NCBI GenBank assembly: GCA_012511915.1
Contig: JAAZFB010000016.1
Location: forward strand, 1 to 5,074
Direction: 5' to 3'
Length of the DNA stretch: 5,074 nucleotides
Origin: Clostridiaceae bacterium
GTDB taxonomy: Bacteria > Bacillota > Clostridia > Monoglobales > Firm-18
In this document: one piece after another, positions 1 to 5,074 of the stretch
Numbering within the stretch: position 1 is the stretch's first letter
Layout: each line of letters begins with the position of its first letter
Program-made: the position numbers and the translations under genes
Notes under the pieces: generated by a model
What the model was told of the DNA's origin: nothing
Databases searched by the model: none
Seen by the model: the letters and a program-made list of their open reading frames with translations, nothing else

Positions 1-381
1 GCCACCCACGCTCGCTTCGAACAAATAAGCTACAGCATTTTCGCGGGCGGTTCGAATTAACTGTGCCCCCTTTGTTGCCACAAGTTCTTTGTTTGAAGTT
101 ACAACGTTTTTTTTTGCTTTAAACGCCTTTTCGGTAAATTCAAGTGCAGGATTAATGCCACCTATCGTCTCAACTACAATATCAATCTCATTATCTGTTA
201 AAATTTTATCGAAATCGCTTACTATGAGATTGGAAAAGGGGCTTTGAGAAAAATCACGAATATCTAAAATCGCCTTAACACAAAGTCCTTCACCGGCTTT
301 GTCCTTAAATGAATTGCCACTTATTATTTCCACCACGCCGGATCCTACCGTGCCAAACCCTAAAACAGCTATCTTCTTCAT
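1..381 (-). CDS. hom: Homoserine dehydrogenase, N-terminal part (cut by window edge)
   Basis: Homoserine dehydrogenase reduces aspartate semialdehyde to homoserine with NAD(P)H in the cytoplasm, at the branch to threonine and methionine. I translated 127 codons from the ATG at 381-379; the frame is still open at base 1. Residues 1-20 form the Rossmann start with the dinucleotide-binding pattern GFGTVGSG (8-15). VETIGG lies at 70-75, TSNKELVATKG at 95-105, and FEASVGG at 121-127 opens the catalytic domain; all three are typical of the family. The usual length is about 400-440 residues, so roughly 70% lies outside the window, including any C-terminal ACT domain. The start is fixed by GGAGG at 391-387, five bases upstream. 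The gene stands behind a 391-bp non-coding gap, so it probably has its own promoter. The family assignment is firm; the cofactor preference cannot be judged. Confidence 0.95.
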   Translation of the reverse strand, partial: MKKIAVLGFGTVGSGVVEIISGNSFKDKAGEGLCVKAILDIRDFSQSPFSNLIVSDFDKILTDNEIDIVVETIGGINPALEFTEKAFKAKKNVVTSNKELVATKGAQLIRTARENAVAYLFEASVGG

Positions 382-606
382 TCTAACCTCCGTAGTAATG
401 CTAACAAATTATGAATTTTTCTGATGCAACCGATATGTTATACAATTTCTCTACATGATAACATAATTATTTGTAGATTTCAATATTTATTTTGAGTATT
501 ACACAGCCTACCATCTGTTCCTTTAAATCAATATTTTCACCCTGTTCCAGTTTACCACTAATTCTCGCTTTTGTCTATTATTACATGATTATTACACAAT
601 TATAAT

Positions 607-647
607 ACTAATTCGCGTTAGAAAAATTTCATTAATTGCGAATCAGT
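607..647 (-). repeat. 41-bp inverted-repeat module, left copy
   Basis: The arms ACTAATTCGC (607-616) and GCGAATCAGT (638-647) enclose a 21-nt AT-rich spacer. Nine of ten positions are Watson-Crick. The tenth (610/644) is A-C on the plus strand but a U-G wobble in a minus-strand RNA, so the stem closes fully only in the minus transcript. The module starts two bases beyond the central palindrome and lies exactly 140 bp from its partner copy. Confidence 0.75.
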
Positions 648-649
648 AA

Positions 650-692
650 ATAGGGTATCCTTAAAAAGTTGCACTTTTTAAGGATACCCTAT
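650..692. terminator. 20-bp perfect palindrome with 3-nt loop, possible mscL terminator
   Basis: The arms at 650-669 and 673-692 are exact reverse complements, with TGC between them. The stem base is ATAGGGTATCC and the loop side is TTAAAAAGT. It begins 80 bases past the mscL stop, a suitable place for a terminator. The U-tract is poor: the minus-strand stem is followed only by TTACTG, and the plus-strand stem by ATATTAG. The run of T sits within the stem rather than after it, unlike a standard intrinsic terminator. It could equally be the core of the surrounding repeat unit or a protein-binding site. The hairpin itself is certain; the role is not. Confidence 0.5.
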
Positions 693-746
693 ATATTAGT
701 TTTGCTCTTGTTCATTTTCCATCATGCTGCGTTGACGTCAGCTTAT

Positions 747-787
747 ACTAATTCACGATTATGGTTGTATATTTAATGTGAATTAGT
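747..787 (-). repeat. 41-bp inverted-repeat module, right copy, straddling the mscL stop
   Basis: The arms ACTAATTCAC (747-756) and GTGAATTAGT (778-787) are perfect 10-bp inverted repeats around a 21-nt spacer. The spacer length equals that of the left copy, but the spacer sequences show little resemblance. The G-C pair 615/639 of the left copy is A-T here (755/779), and the wobble 610/644 is a standard pair (750/784). The mscL stop codon (775-773) lies in the spacer. Confidence 0.8.
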
Positions 788-1210
788 CTTTGCCGATACC
801 TTTAATAAATCCCTTATTTCTTCAAGTAAATCCTTTTCTGTTACAACAGGTATGCTATCAGCATTTTCGTCGATTTTCTCTTCAACCGGGGATTTTAACT
901 TGTTTAAAAACCTTATGGCAAAAAAGATGCATAAGGCTATAATGAAAAAGTCCACTACATTTTGAATGAAATTGCCATACAAAATTGCCGCCTCTGCTTT
1001 TATAACTTGATCTGCCTCTACAACTGTGGGGCTTAACACCCATTTCAGTTGTTTAAAGTCTGTACCCGAAGTTGCAAACCCAATAATAGGCATAACAATG
1101 TCATTAACAACAGAAGTAATAATTTTCCCAAAAGCACCACCGATGATAACACCTATTGCCAAGTCCATTACATTGCCTTTGAATGCGAATTTTTTAAAGT
1201 CTTTCCACAT
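773..1210 (-). CDS. mscL: Large-conductance mechanosensitive channel MscL
   Basis: MscL is a homopentameric membrane channel that opens under membrane tension and releases solutes during hypo-osmotic shock. The protein has 145 residues, normal for the family (about 130-150). The N-terminal amphipathic stretch (MWKDFKKFAFKGNV) leads into TM1 at about 14-44. This contains DLAIGVIIGGAFGKI, where L17 and V21 correspond to the gate residues L19 and V23 of the E. coli protein. A periplasmic-type loop (about 45-77) precedes TM2 (about 78-103, NFIQNVVDFFIIALCIFFAIRF), which ends in NKLK. The C-terminal helix LLEEIRDLLK (128-137) is the conserved bundle. The start ATG has GAGG at 1224-1221, ten bases upstream. 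The last residues (VSAKTNSH) go beyond the conserved end, and TNSH is encoded by a repeat arm. A 103-bp gap separates it from the upstream gene. Identification is secure. Confidence 0.97.
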   Translation of the reverse strand: MWKDFKKFAFKGNVMDLAIGVIIGGAFGKIITSVVNDIVMPIIGFATSGTDFKQLKWVLSPTVVEADQVIKAEAAILYGNFIQNVVDFFIIALCIFFAIRFLNKLKSPVEEKIDENADSIPVVTEKDLLEEIRDLLKVSAKTNSH

Positions 1211-1264
1211 AGTTTTTCAACCTCACTTTTTTATTGTATTGTATGGATCATATCTTTTCCCTTT

Positions 1265-1293
1265 TTTATAACACATAATCAAAACCATGATAG
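1265..1293 (-). promoter_or_regulatory. Weak promoter candidate for mscL
   Basis: On the minus strand, TATAAA at 1270-1265 is preceded by TGT, which gives an extended -10 pattern (TGnTATAAA). Seventeen bases upstream, CTATCA (1293-1288) matches the -35 consensus TTGACA at only three of six positions. A start near 1258 would leave a leader of about 50 bases before the mscL ATG, including the GAGG site. Such patterns are common in AT-rich DNA, so this is only a suggestion; read-through from the upstream gene is possible too. Confidence 0.3.
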
Positions 1294-1313
1294 GCCGATA
1301 TTTTAATTGAGAA

Positions 1314-3530
1314 TTAATTTAATAGTGATACTGCGTATTTCGAATCCGCTTGGGCTTTTTCTTTCATATCCCCCACCGCAGCTGTAAGGATTTTTGTTAT
1401 TTGCCCACGATTTGCAATTATTTCATCTATATACTTTTTCATTGTTTCAACATCTATACAAGTAACATTTTGTTTGTATTTTTGCGACAAATACGCAAGC
1501 ATAGAATCAACTTTCGGGTCGTATGAAAGCCCCAAAATCGGAACGCTTGCCATTGCGGCATAAATTAACACATGCAGCCTCATGCCTATTACCAGCTTCG
1601 CATTGGATATTATCTTGATTAATTGCAGTGCCGAATAGTTGCCCTTGATCAATGCATAATTATTTTGAATATGCCTTGCTACCGCAGAGTTTGCATCAAA
1701 ATCGATATTCGCTTGCATAGGTATAAAAAGGGGCTTCAAATTATAATTTTCGACTATATAATCACAGAGCTTTGCAAGTTTTGTGTTGAAATCTTTATCT
1801 GCTGCTTCCCACTTTCTTACGCTTACAACAAAGTATTGATTTGCTTTATCTATTCCCTCGTTCTCAAAAATAGTATCAACATCGGCAGTGTTTGTCTCTT
1901 CTAATGAAAACGCCGGGTCTGTTGTAATATATATAGGTGGGATTTCAACCTTTAATTGCTTTAACTCATCAAAAGAGGCGGGTTCCCTAAGCGTTATTAA
2001 ATCAACGATATTTAAAACTTTAGCAGTTTTGTCTTTATTTTTCTTAATTTTGATAGGGCCTATTCCGCTTGCATATACCATTGTTTTCATACCGGATTTA
2101 TGTGCACACCTAATCACGTAAAGATAATAGTACAATGATTTCGTGCTGGTAACATCCTGCAACAAGCTACCCCCACCGCTTATCAGAAGTTTTGTCCGGC
2201 GCATATAATGTAATATTTTAAATACATTAAACCTATGAACGCTTCTTACACCGTATGTCCGCCTCGTTTCGGAAGGATTTGCAGATAACACTGTTATATC
2301 GATGTTGGGTTTTTCCTTGGTTAGATTATTTATAATTGCATACAGTAGGGAATCATCACCGGCATTTTTATATCCGTAATAACCTGATATTAACACATCA
2401 TATGGACGTTGTTTATCAATTGATAGCAAATCCAAATACGCTCTTTCACAGTCGTCTGCCATCTTTTTAACGGAATACATTTCATTAATTATATTTCTAT
2501 TGTATTCGCCCATGGCGCTCTGTTGCTCAACTGTTTTACCCAAACAGCTTAACATATCTTTGAGCAACTCTTCCTCCGTCGATATTTTACATCCGCGGCA
2601 ACAAAAGTTAGTTTCAATGCCAACAGTCAGTTTTTCACTGTCAAAAAGCCCTATATACCCCTCATTCCCGGCGATTATAACCGGTTTAGCAGCAGCCATC
2701 GCCTCTAAAACTGCCCTGCTAACTCCAACAAATATATCCGCACACGCAATAAAATTGTTAATATCAACGCGCGGGCCTGCAAGTATTACGCCCTTTCTGC
2801 CGAGCCTTTTATTGCAGGCTGAGACGGCATTATTCAAACGTGAGAAATCATTACCCCCGCCCACAATTAAAAGTTCAAAATCGGGGTATTTTTCGCAAAT
2901 TTGCTCCATTATATTAACAAGCAAAAACGCAACCGCACTTCGGTCAATATCTATTCGGCTAACATATACGCACCGTTTTGCCTTGGGGTTTAGCTGAAAC
3001 TCTTTCATAATATTATCAGCGGTGTTTGCAGAAGAAAACTTTTCTGTATCAATACCATTAACTGTTACTGTTATATGATTATTCAATACATTATAATTAC
3101 TGTTTAAATATCGTTTAATATCATCACTTACCGCTATAGTCCGCTGCCCCCAATTAGTAAGGAAATTCAGTAGGGGTCCGGTTTTAAATACCCAATGCGC
3201 CGTTGTAATAAAATCAAACTTTAACTTTCTGCGAATAAGCGAACATAAAAAAGCAGGTATCCTCGCATGGGCATGTACAACATCAAACTTTTCGTGTTTT
3301 ATAAGGTTAAAAAGGCCAATGTAAGCTTTTAGCATTTTGCACGGGTGTCGGCTATCAGTTGGCAAGCAAACATGCCTTATCCCGGCGGCTTTAAGCTCAG
3401 CCGTATAAACCCCGCCGCTCGATACAACGGTAATTTCCCGACCGCGCCTTTTAAGTTCCTTCGAAAGTTCCACCACATGGGTTTCGGCGCCGCCTATTTC
3501 CAACCCCATGAGTATCATAAGTATTTTCAA
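1314..3530 (-). CDS. csaB: Fused GT4-type glycosyltransferase and CsaB-type polysaccharide pyruvyl transferase
   Basis: This is one uninterrupted 738-residue frame with two enzyme domains. Residues 1-370 form a GT-B glycosyltransferase of the GT4 type: GLEIGGAETHV (9-19), FDVVHAHARIP (82-92), TVNGIDTEKF (156-165), YVSRID (189-194) and RAVLEAMAAAKPVI (272-285). Residues 377-738 form a polysaccharide pyruvyl transferase: GYYGYKNAGDDSLL (383-396), LLISGGGSLLQDVTS (448-462), ASGIGPI (487-493), TTDPAF (536-541) and GMRLHVLIYA (649-658). CsaB enzymes use phosphoenolpyruvate to add ketal-linked pyruvate to secondary cell-wall polysaccharide, which SLH-domain proteins bind. By inference one protein adds a sugar and pyruvylates the product; it shows no signal peptide or membrane helix, so it should act at the cytoplasmic face. 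CsaB alone is usually about 350-400 residues. The first Glu of the usual EX7E motif is not seen, only E276. The domain families are clear; the substrates are not. Confidence 0.9.
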   Translation of the reverse strand: MKILMILMGLEIGGAETHVVELSKELKRRGREITVVSSGGVYTAELKAAGIRHVCLPTDSRHPCKMLKAYIGLFNLIKHEKFDVVHAHARIPAFLCSLIRRKLKFDFITTAHWVFKTGPLLNFLTNWGQRTIAVSDDIKRYLNSNYNVLNNHITVTVNGIDTEKFSSANTADNIMKEFQLNPKAKRCVYVSRIDIDRSAVAFLLVNIMEQICEKYPDFELLIVGGGNDFSRLNNAVSACNKRLGRKGVILAGPRVDINNFIACADIFVGVSRAVLEAMAAAKPVIIAGNEGYIGLFDSEKLTVGIETNFCCRGCKISTEEELLKDMLSCLGKTVEQQSAMGEYNRNIINEMYSVKKMADDCERAYLDLLSIDKQRPYDVLISGYYGYKNAGDDSLLYAIINNLTKEKPNIDITVLSANPSETRRTYGVRSVHRFNVFKILHYMRRTKLLISGGGSLLQDVTSTKSLYYYLYVIRCAHKSGMKTMVYASGIGPIKIKKNKDKTAKVLNIVDLITLREPASFDELKQLKVEIPPIYITTDPAFSLEETNTADVDTIFENEGIDKANQYFVVSVRKWEAADKDFNTKLAKLCDYIVENYNLKPLFIPMQANIDFDANSAVARHIQNNYALIKGNYSALQLIKIISNAKLVIGMRLHVLIYAAMASVPILGLSYDPKVDSMLAYLSQKYKQNVTCIDVETMKKYIDEIIANRGQITKILTAAVGDMKEKAQADSKYAVSLLN

Positions 3531-3542
3531 TTACATAACTCC
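3528..3542 (-). promoter_or_regulatory. Ribosome binding site that fixes a TTG start
   Basis: GGAG at 3542-3539 lies eight bases before TTG (3530-3528). An in-frame TAA (3533-3531) immediately precedes the TTG, so no earlier start is possible. The next ATG in frame (3518) would be 20 bases from the Shine-Dalgarno and would remove the first beta strand residues MKIL. An out-of-frame ATG-TAA (3536-3531) sits between the site and the start. Confidence 0.75.
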
Positions 3543-3589
3543 GTTTCAATGCCTATATTCAGCATGTTTTTAAAAACCCAATACTATCC

Positions 3590-4450
3590 CTAAACCGTGA
3601 ACACAATGCCCAATAGCCCAATACCGGTATGTGAACCGACGCACGGCCCAAGTTCAAATGTCATCGTTTCGTTAGGCGTTATTTTTGATAAAACATAATC
3701 TTTAATCAGTTGCACTTCTTGCGATGCATTGGTATGTACAAAATAAGTATTTGTATCCTCAGCCCTTTTAACCCGTTCCAATAACAGCTGGGCAAGCATT
3801 TCAATAGCCTTTCTCTTTCCCCGCGCCTTACTGAAACTGTCAAGCATCCCGTTTTTTATTGTTAATATCGGCTTAATGCCAAGCATTTCGCCAACGAATG
3901 CTGCAGATGGGTTAATGCGCCCACCTCGCTGCAGATGTTGTAAATCGTCTACAATTAAAAATACGTGCGTTCTTTCCAAGTTGTTATTAAAAACTGACAT
4001 TACAGTATTAAAATCTGCACCCTCATAAGCCGCTTTTGCCATTTTCATAACGGCGAGGCCATACCCCGCCGAAAAAGACATACTATCCACAACGGTAATA
4101 TTTGACGGACCACCGATTTGTTCTTCTATCTCACTTTTTACCATATTGGCAAGATTGTATGTACCACTACCCTTTGAAGAAATACAGACGAAAATCTGAT
4201 GTTCAAAAGTTTGCAGATTCTTTCGAAACTCATCCGTCATTGTGCTTGCCAAAGGCATAACCGTTTTTGGCACATTTTGGGGATTTTCTTTTATTATTTC
4301 AAAAAGCGTGGCCAAGTCCAGATCAACCCTATCCAGATATGTTTTATTATCGACCACAATTCCCATAGGTAACATTGAAATATCGTATTTTTCAAAAAAT
4401 TCGGCAGGCAAATCACTTGCACTGTCAGTTATTATTTTAACTGTACGCAT
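3590..4450 (-). CDS. DegV-family fatty-acid-binding protein
   Basis: DegV proteins bind one fatty acid chain. In Firmicutes, members named FakB present fatty acids to the kinase FakA for entry into phospholipid synthesis; whether this copy does so cannot be told, as no fakA is in view. The 286 residues match the usual length (about 280-290). The start KIITDSASDLP (5-15) is the family signature. CISSKGSGTYNLANM (89-103) corresponds to the SSxxSGTY loop that holds the carboxylate. VVDSMSFSAGYG (120-131), VDDLQHLQRGGRIN (167-180), GIKPILTIKNG (191-201) and GPCVGSHTGIGLLGIVF (268-284) follow in the expected order. The second strand loop reads PKTVMPLAST rather than the common TSQPS form. The ATG is preceded by GGAGG at 4466-4462, eleven bases away. 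It begins 27 bp after the comM remnant and ends 59 bp before the glycosyltransferase fusion. Confidence 0.95.
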   Translation of the reverse strand: MRTVKIITDSASDLPAEFFEKYDISMLPMGIVVDNKTYLDRVDLDLATLFEIIKENPQNVPKTVMPLASTMTDEFRKNLQTFEHQIFVCISSKGSGTYNLANMVKSEIEEQIGGPSNITVVDSMSFSAGYGLAVMKMAKAAYEGADFNTVMSVFNNNLERTHVFLIVDDLQHLQRGGRINPSAAFVGEMLGIKPILTIKNGMLDSFSKARGKRKAIEMLAQLLLERVKRAEDTNTYFVHTNASQEVQLIKDYVLSKITPNETMTFELGPCVGSHTGIGLLGIVFTV

Positions 4451-4477
4451 TTATTAGCTTTCCTCCCCGCTTTTTTA

Positions 4478-4963
4478 TTACAAATACTTTCTATCAAGGC
4501 TTCTATATTGTATTGCCTCAGCTATATGTTTAATTTCAATTTTTTCGCTATTGTCCAAATCGGCAATTGTTCTTGCAACTTTTAAGATTCTGTCATGCGC
4601 GCGTGCTGAAAGCCCAAGATTGTCAAAAGCAGCTTTTAGCAAGTCCTTTTCTTCTTTTCCCAAGCTACAATATTTTTTTATTTTCGAAGCATAAAGCTGT
4701 GAATTTGAGTAAATCCCTTCTTGCTTATAACGCTCAAGTTGCACCCTTCTTGCTGCATTAATACGCTCTCTAATCTGAACGCTTGTTTGACTGACATGTG
4801 GGCTGTCCAAATCCGAATACTTAACCGCCGAGACTTCTATGTGAATATCTACCCTGTCGAGTAGCGGACCGCTTATCTTACCCAAATATCCTGAAACTTG
4901 TGCCGGGGTGCATGTGCATGCTTTAACCGGGTCACCTAAATACCCGCATTTGCATGAGTTCAT
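4478..4963 (-). pseudogene. comM: ComM/YifB Mg-chelatase-like ATPase, C-terminal fragment
   Basis: ComM is a hexameric AAA+ helicase that aids branch migration when transformed DNA is integrated. Full proteins have about 500 residues; only about 161 C-terminal ones are present. MNSCKCGYLGDP (1-12) matches the family's MNPCPCGYxGDP. CTCTPAQVSGYLGKISGPLLDRVDIHIEV (16-44) is the zinc-knuckle-like and Arg-containing segment. LSARAHDRILKVARTIADL (118-136) and HIAEAIQYRSLDRKYL (146-161) are the conserved C-terminal helices. The lon-like N-terminal domain, Walker A and Walker B are absent. The ATG at 4963 is directly preceded by an in-frame TAG (4966-4964), and I see no Shine-Dalgarno at a proper distance, so it is probably not translated as a functional protein. 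Upstream frames do not resemble ComM. Remnant or chimeric junction are both possible; an assembly join cannot be excluded. Confidence 0.8.
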
Positions 4964-5018
4964 CTACAAAACCACAAACATCTTCTTCCCCTTTGTTTGC
5001 CTTGTTTTTATCACTCAT
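4932..5018 (-). CDS. Short ORF of 28 codons running into the comM remnant
   Basis: The frame starts at ATG 5018-5016, begins MSDKNKANKGEEDVCGFVDE, and ends at TGA 4934-4932. It has a strong AGGAGG at 5035-5030, eleven bases upstream, with a second GGAG repeat nearer. The N-terminal part is charged and gene-like, but from about the ELMQMRVFR end it reads comM DNA out of frame (comM lies +1). This is what a deletion or insertion joining the start of one gene to the tail of comM would give. I do not recognise the N-terminus. Upstream, TATATT (5070-5065) could be a -10 box, but its -35 would lie outside the window. It may be an expressed small peptide or simply the broken 5' end of a lost gene. 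Confidence 0.4.
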   Translation of the reverse strand: MSDKNKANKGEEDVCGFVDELMQMRVFR

Positions 5019-5074
5019 CGACCACTACTCCTCCTACTTTTCTTATTGTTTTTTTAGTAAACTTAATATAAATA

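Larger units (their letters stand above)
382..772. other. 391-bp intergenic region between mscL and hom
   Basis: No convincing protein gene is present. From the mscL side the region holds most of a repeat-built unit (607-787, entered separately) with a 20-bp palindrome at its centre. After it, on the minus strand, comes an exact TATAAT (604-599) without a recognisable -35 box, and then an 11-bp near-tandem repeat in 575-596 sharing attattaca. A stop-free 35-codon minus frame (574-467) follows; its only ATG is at 514, giving a possible 15-residue Ile-rich peptide. Next is an 8-bp dyad TATGTTAT/ATAACATA (434-441 and 458-465). The GGAGG of hom lies at 391-387. If TATAAT were the hom promoter, the leader would be about 210 bases long. 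I see no T-box motif and no riboswitch I can name. Confidence 0.6.
607..787. mobile_element. Putative 181-bp MITE-like unit of inverted repeats, unclassified
   Basis: The ends are imperfect 10-bp terminal inverted repeats, ACTAATTCGC (607-616) and GTGAATTAGT (778-787), with 9 of 10 positions matching. Inside are an inverted copy at 638-647 (GCGAATCAGT), a direct copy at 747-756 (ACTAATTCAC) and a 20-bp palindrome at 650-692. There is no coding capacity of its own. The right end reaches into mscL, where it encodes the last four residues (TNSH) and the stop. The conserved MscL ending EIRDLLK finishes just before this, so the tail beyond it could be insertion-derived. I see no target-site duplication next to the ends, and the true borders may differ. 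The alternative is an ordinary 3'-UTR RNA structure or a regulatory repeat. The architecture is seen directly; mobility is inference. Confidence 0.35.

Noticed and set aside
382..600. T-box or amino-acid riboswitch in the hom leader
   Set aside because: No AGGGTGGNACCGCG-like antiterminator motif, no strong terminator before hom, and no riboswitch core that I recognise.
733..740. TGACGTCA palindrome as an operator
   Set aside because: An 8-bp palindrome occurs by chance; it is single-copy here and not placed at a promoter.
607..787. CRISPR array
   Set aside because: Only two modules with divergent spacers inside the dyads and different internal sequence; no regular repeat-spacer series and no cas genes.
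1026..1306. Plus-strand open frames over the mscL start
   Set aside because: They are antisense shadows of mscL; low-complexity composition and no family features.
2500..2997. 165-codon plus-strand open frame
   Set aside because: It lies wholly antisense to the glycosyltransferase coding region, is rich in Ser/Leu/Ile as expected of a shadow frame, and shows no recognisable domain.
3566..3577. GTTTTTAAAAAC palindrome between degV and the fusion gene as a terminator
   Set aside because: AT-only, no loop and no following U-tract; too weak to stop transcription.
4932..4966. Programmed +1 frameshift joining the short ORF to comM
   Set aside because: No slippery sequence or stimulatory structure is evident, and the N-terminal part is not ComM-like, so a rearrangement explains it better.

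Overview
The window looks like chromosomal DNA from a low-GC, Gram-positive-type bacterium, most likely a clostridial Firmicute. The basis is the gene content (DegV-family protein, CsaB-type pyruvyl transferase, MscL, homoserine dehydrogenase), strong GGAGG-type ribosome binding sites, a TTG start codon and AT-rich intergenic DNA. This placement is inferred from gene families; nothing in the window fixes the genus.

Every gene I can support lies on the minus strand, so the order of reading is from high to low coordinates. At the right edge (4932-5018) is a 28-codon ORF with a good Shine-Dalgarno. It runs out of frame into the C-terminal third of a ComM/YifB-type Mg-chelatase-like ATPase (4478-4963) that lacks its N-terminal two thirds. 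Next come a complete DegV-family lipid-binding protein (3590-4450) and a 738-residue protein (1314-3530) that joins a GT4-type glycosyltransferase to a CsaB-type polysaccharide pyruvyl transferase. Then come MscL (773-1210) and, after a 391-bp gap, the first 127 codons of homoserine dehydrogenase (1-381), cut by the left edge. The gaps in the first part are short (27 and 59 bp), so the comM remnant, degV and the glycosyltransferase/csaB fusion may share a transcript. A 103-bp gap with a weak promoter candidate precedes mscL.

The functions do not form one pathway. The fusion protein points to pyruvylated secondary cell-wall polysaccharide, the ligand of SLH-domain surface proteins. MscL is the osmotic safety valve, DegV binds fatty acids, and homoserine dehydrogenase belongs to threonine/methionine synthesis.

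The least explained stretch is the mscL-hom intergenic region. It holds a 20-bp perfect palindrome and two 41-bp modules exactly 140 bp apart. Each module has 10-nt inverted arms (ACTAATTCrC type) around a 21-nt spacer. The arms differ by a compensating G-C/A-T change and a T-G/T-A change, and the outermost arms also form imperfect terminal inverted repeats of a 181-bp unit. One end of this unit supplies the last codons and the stop of mscL. A small MITE-like or structured-RNA element is the best reading, but its identity is unknown.
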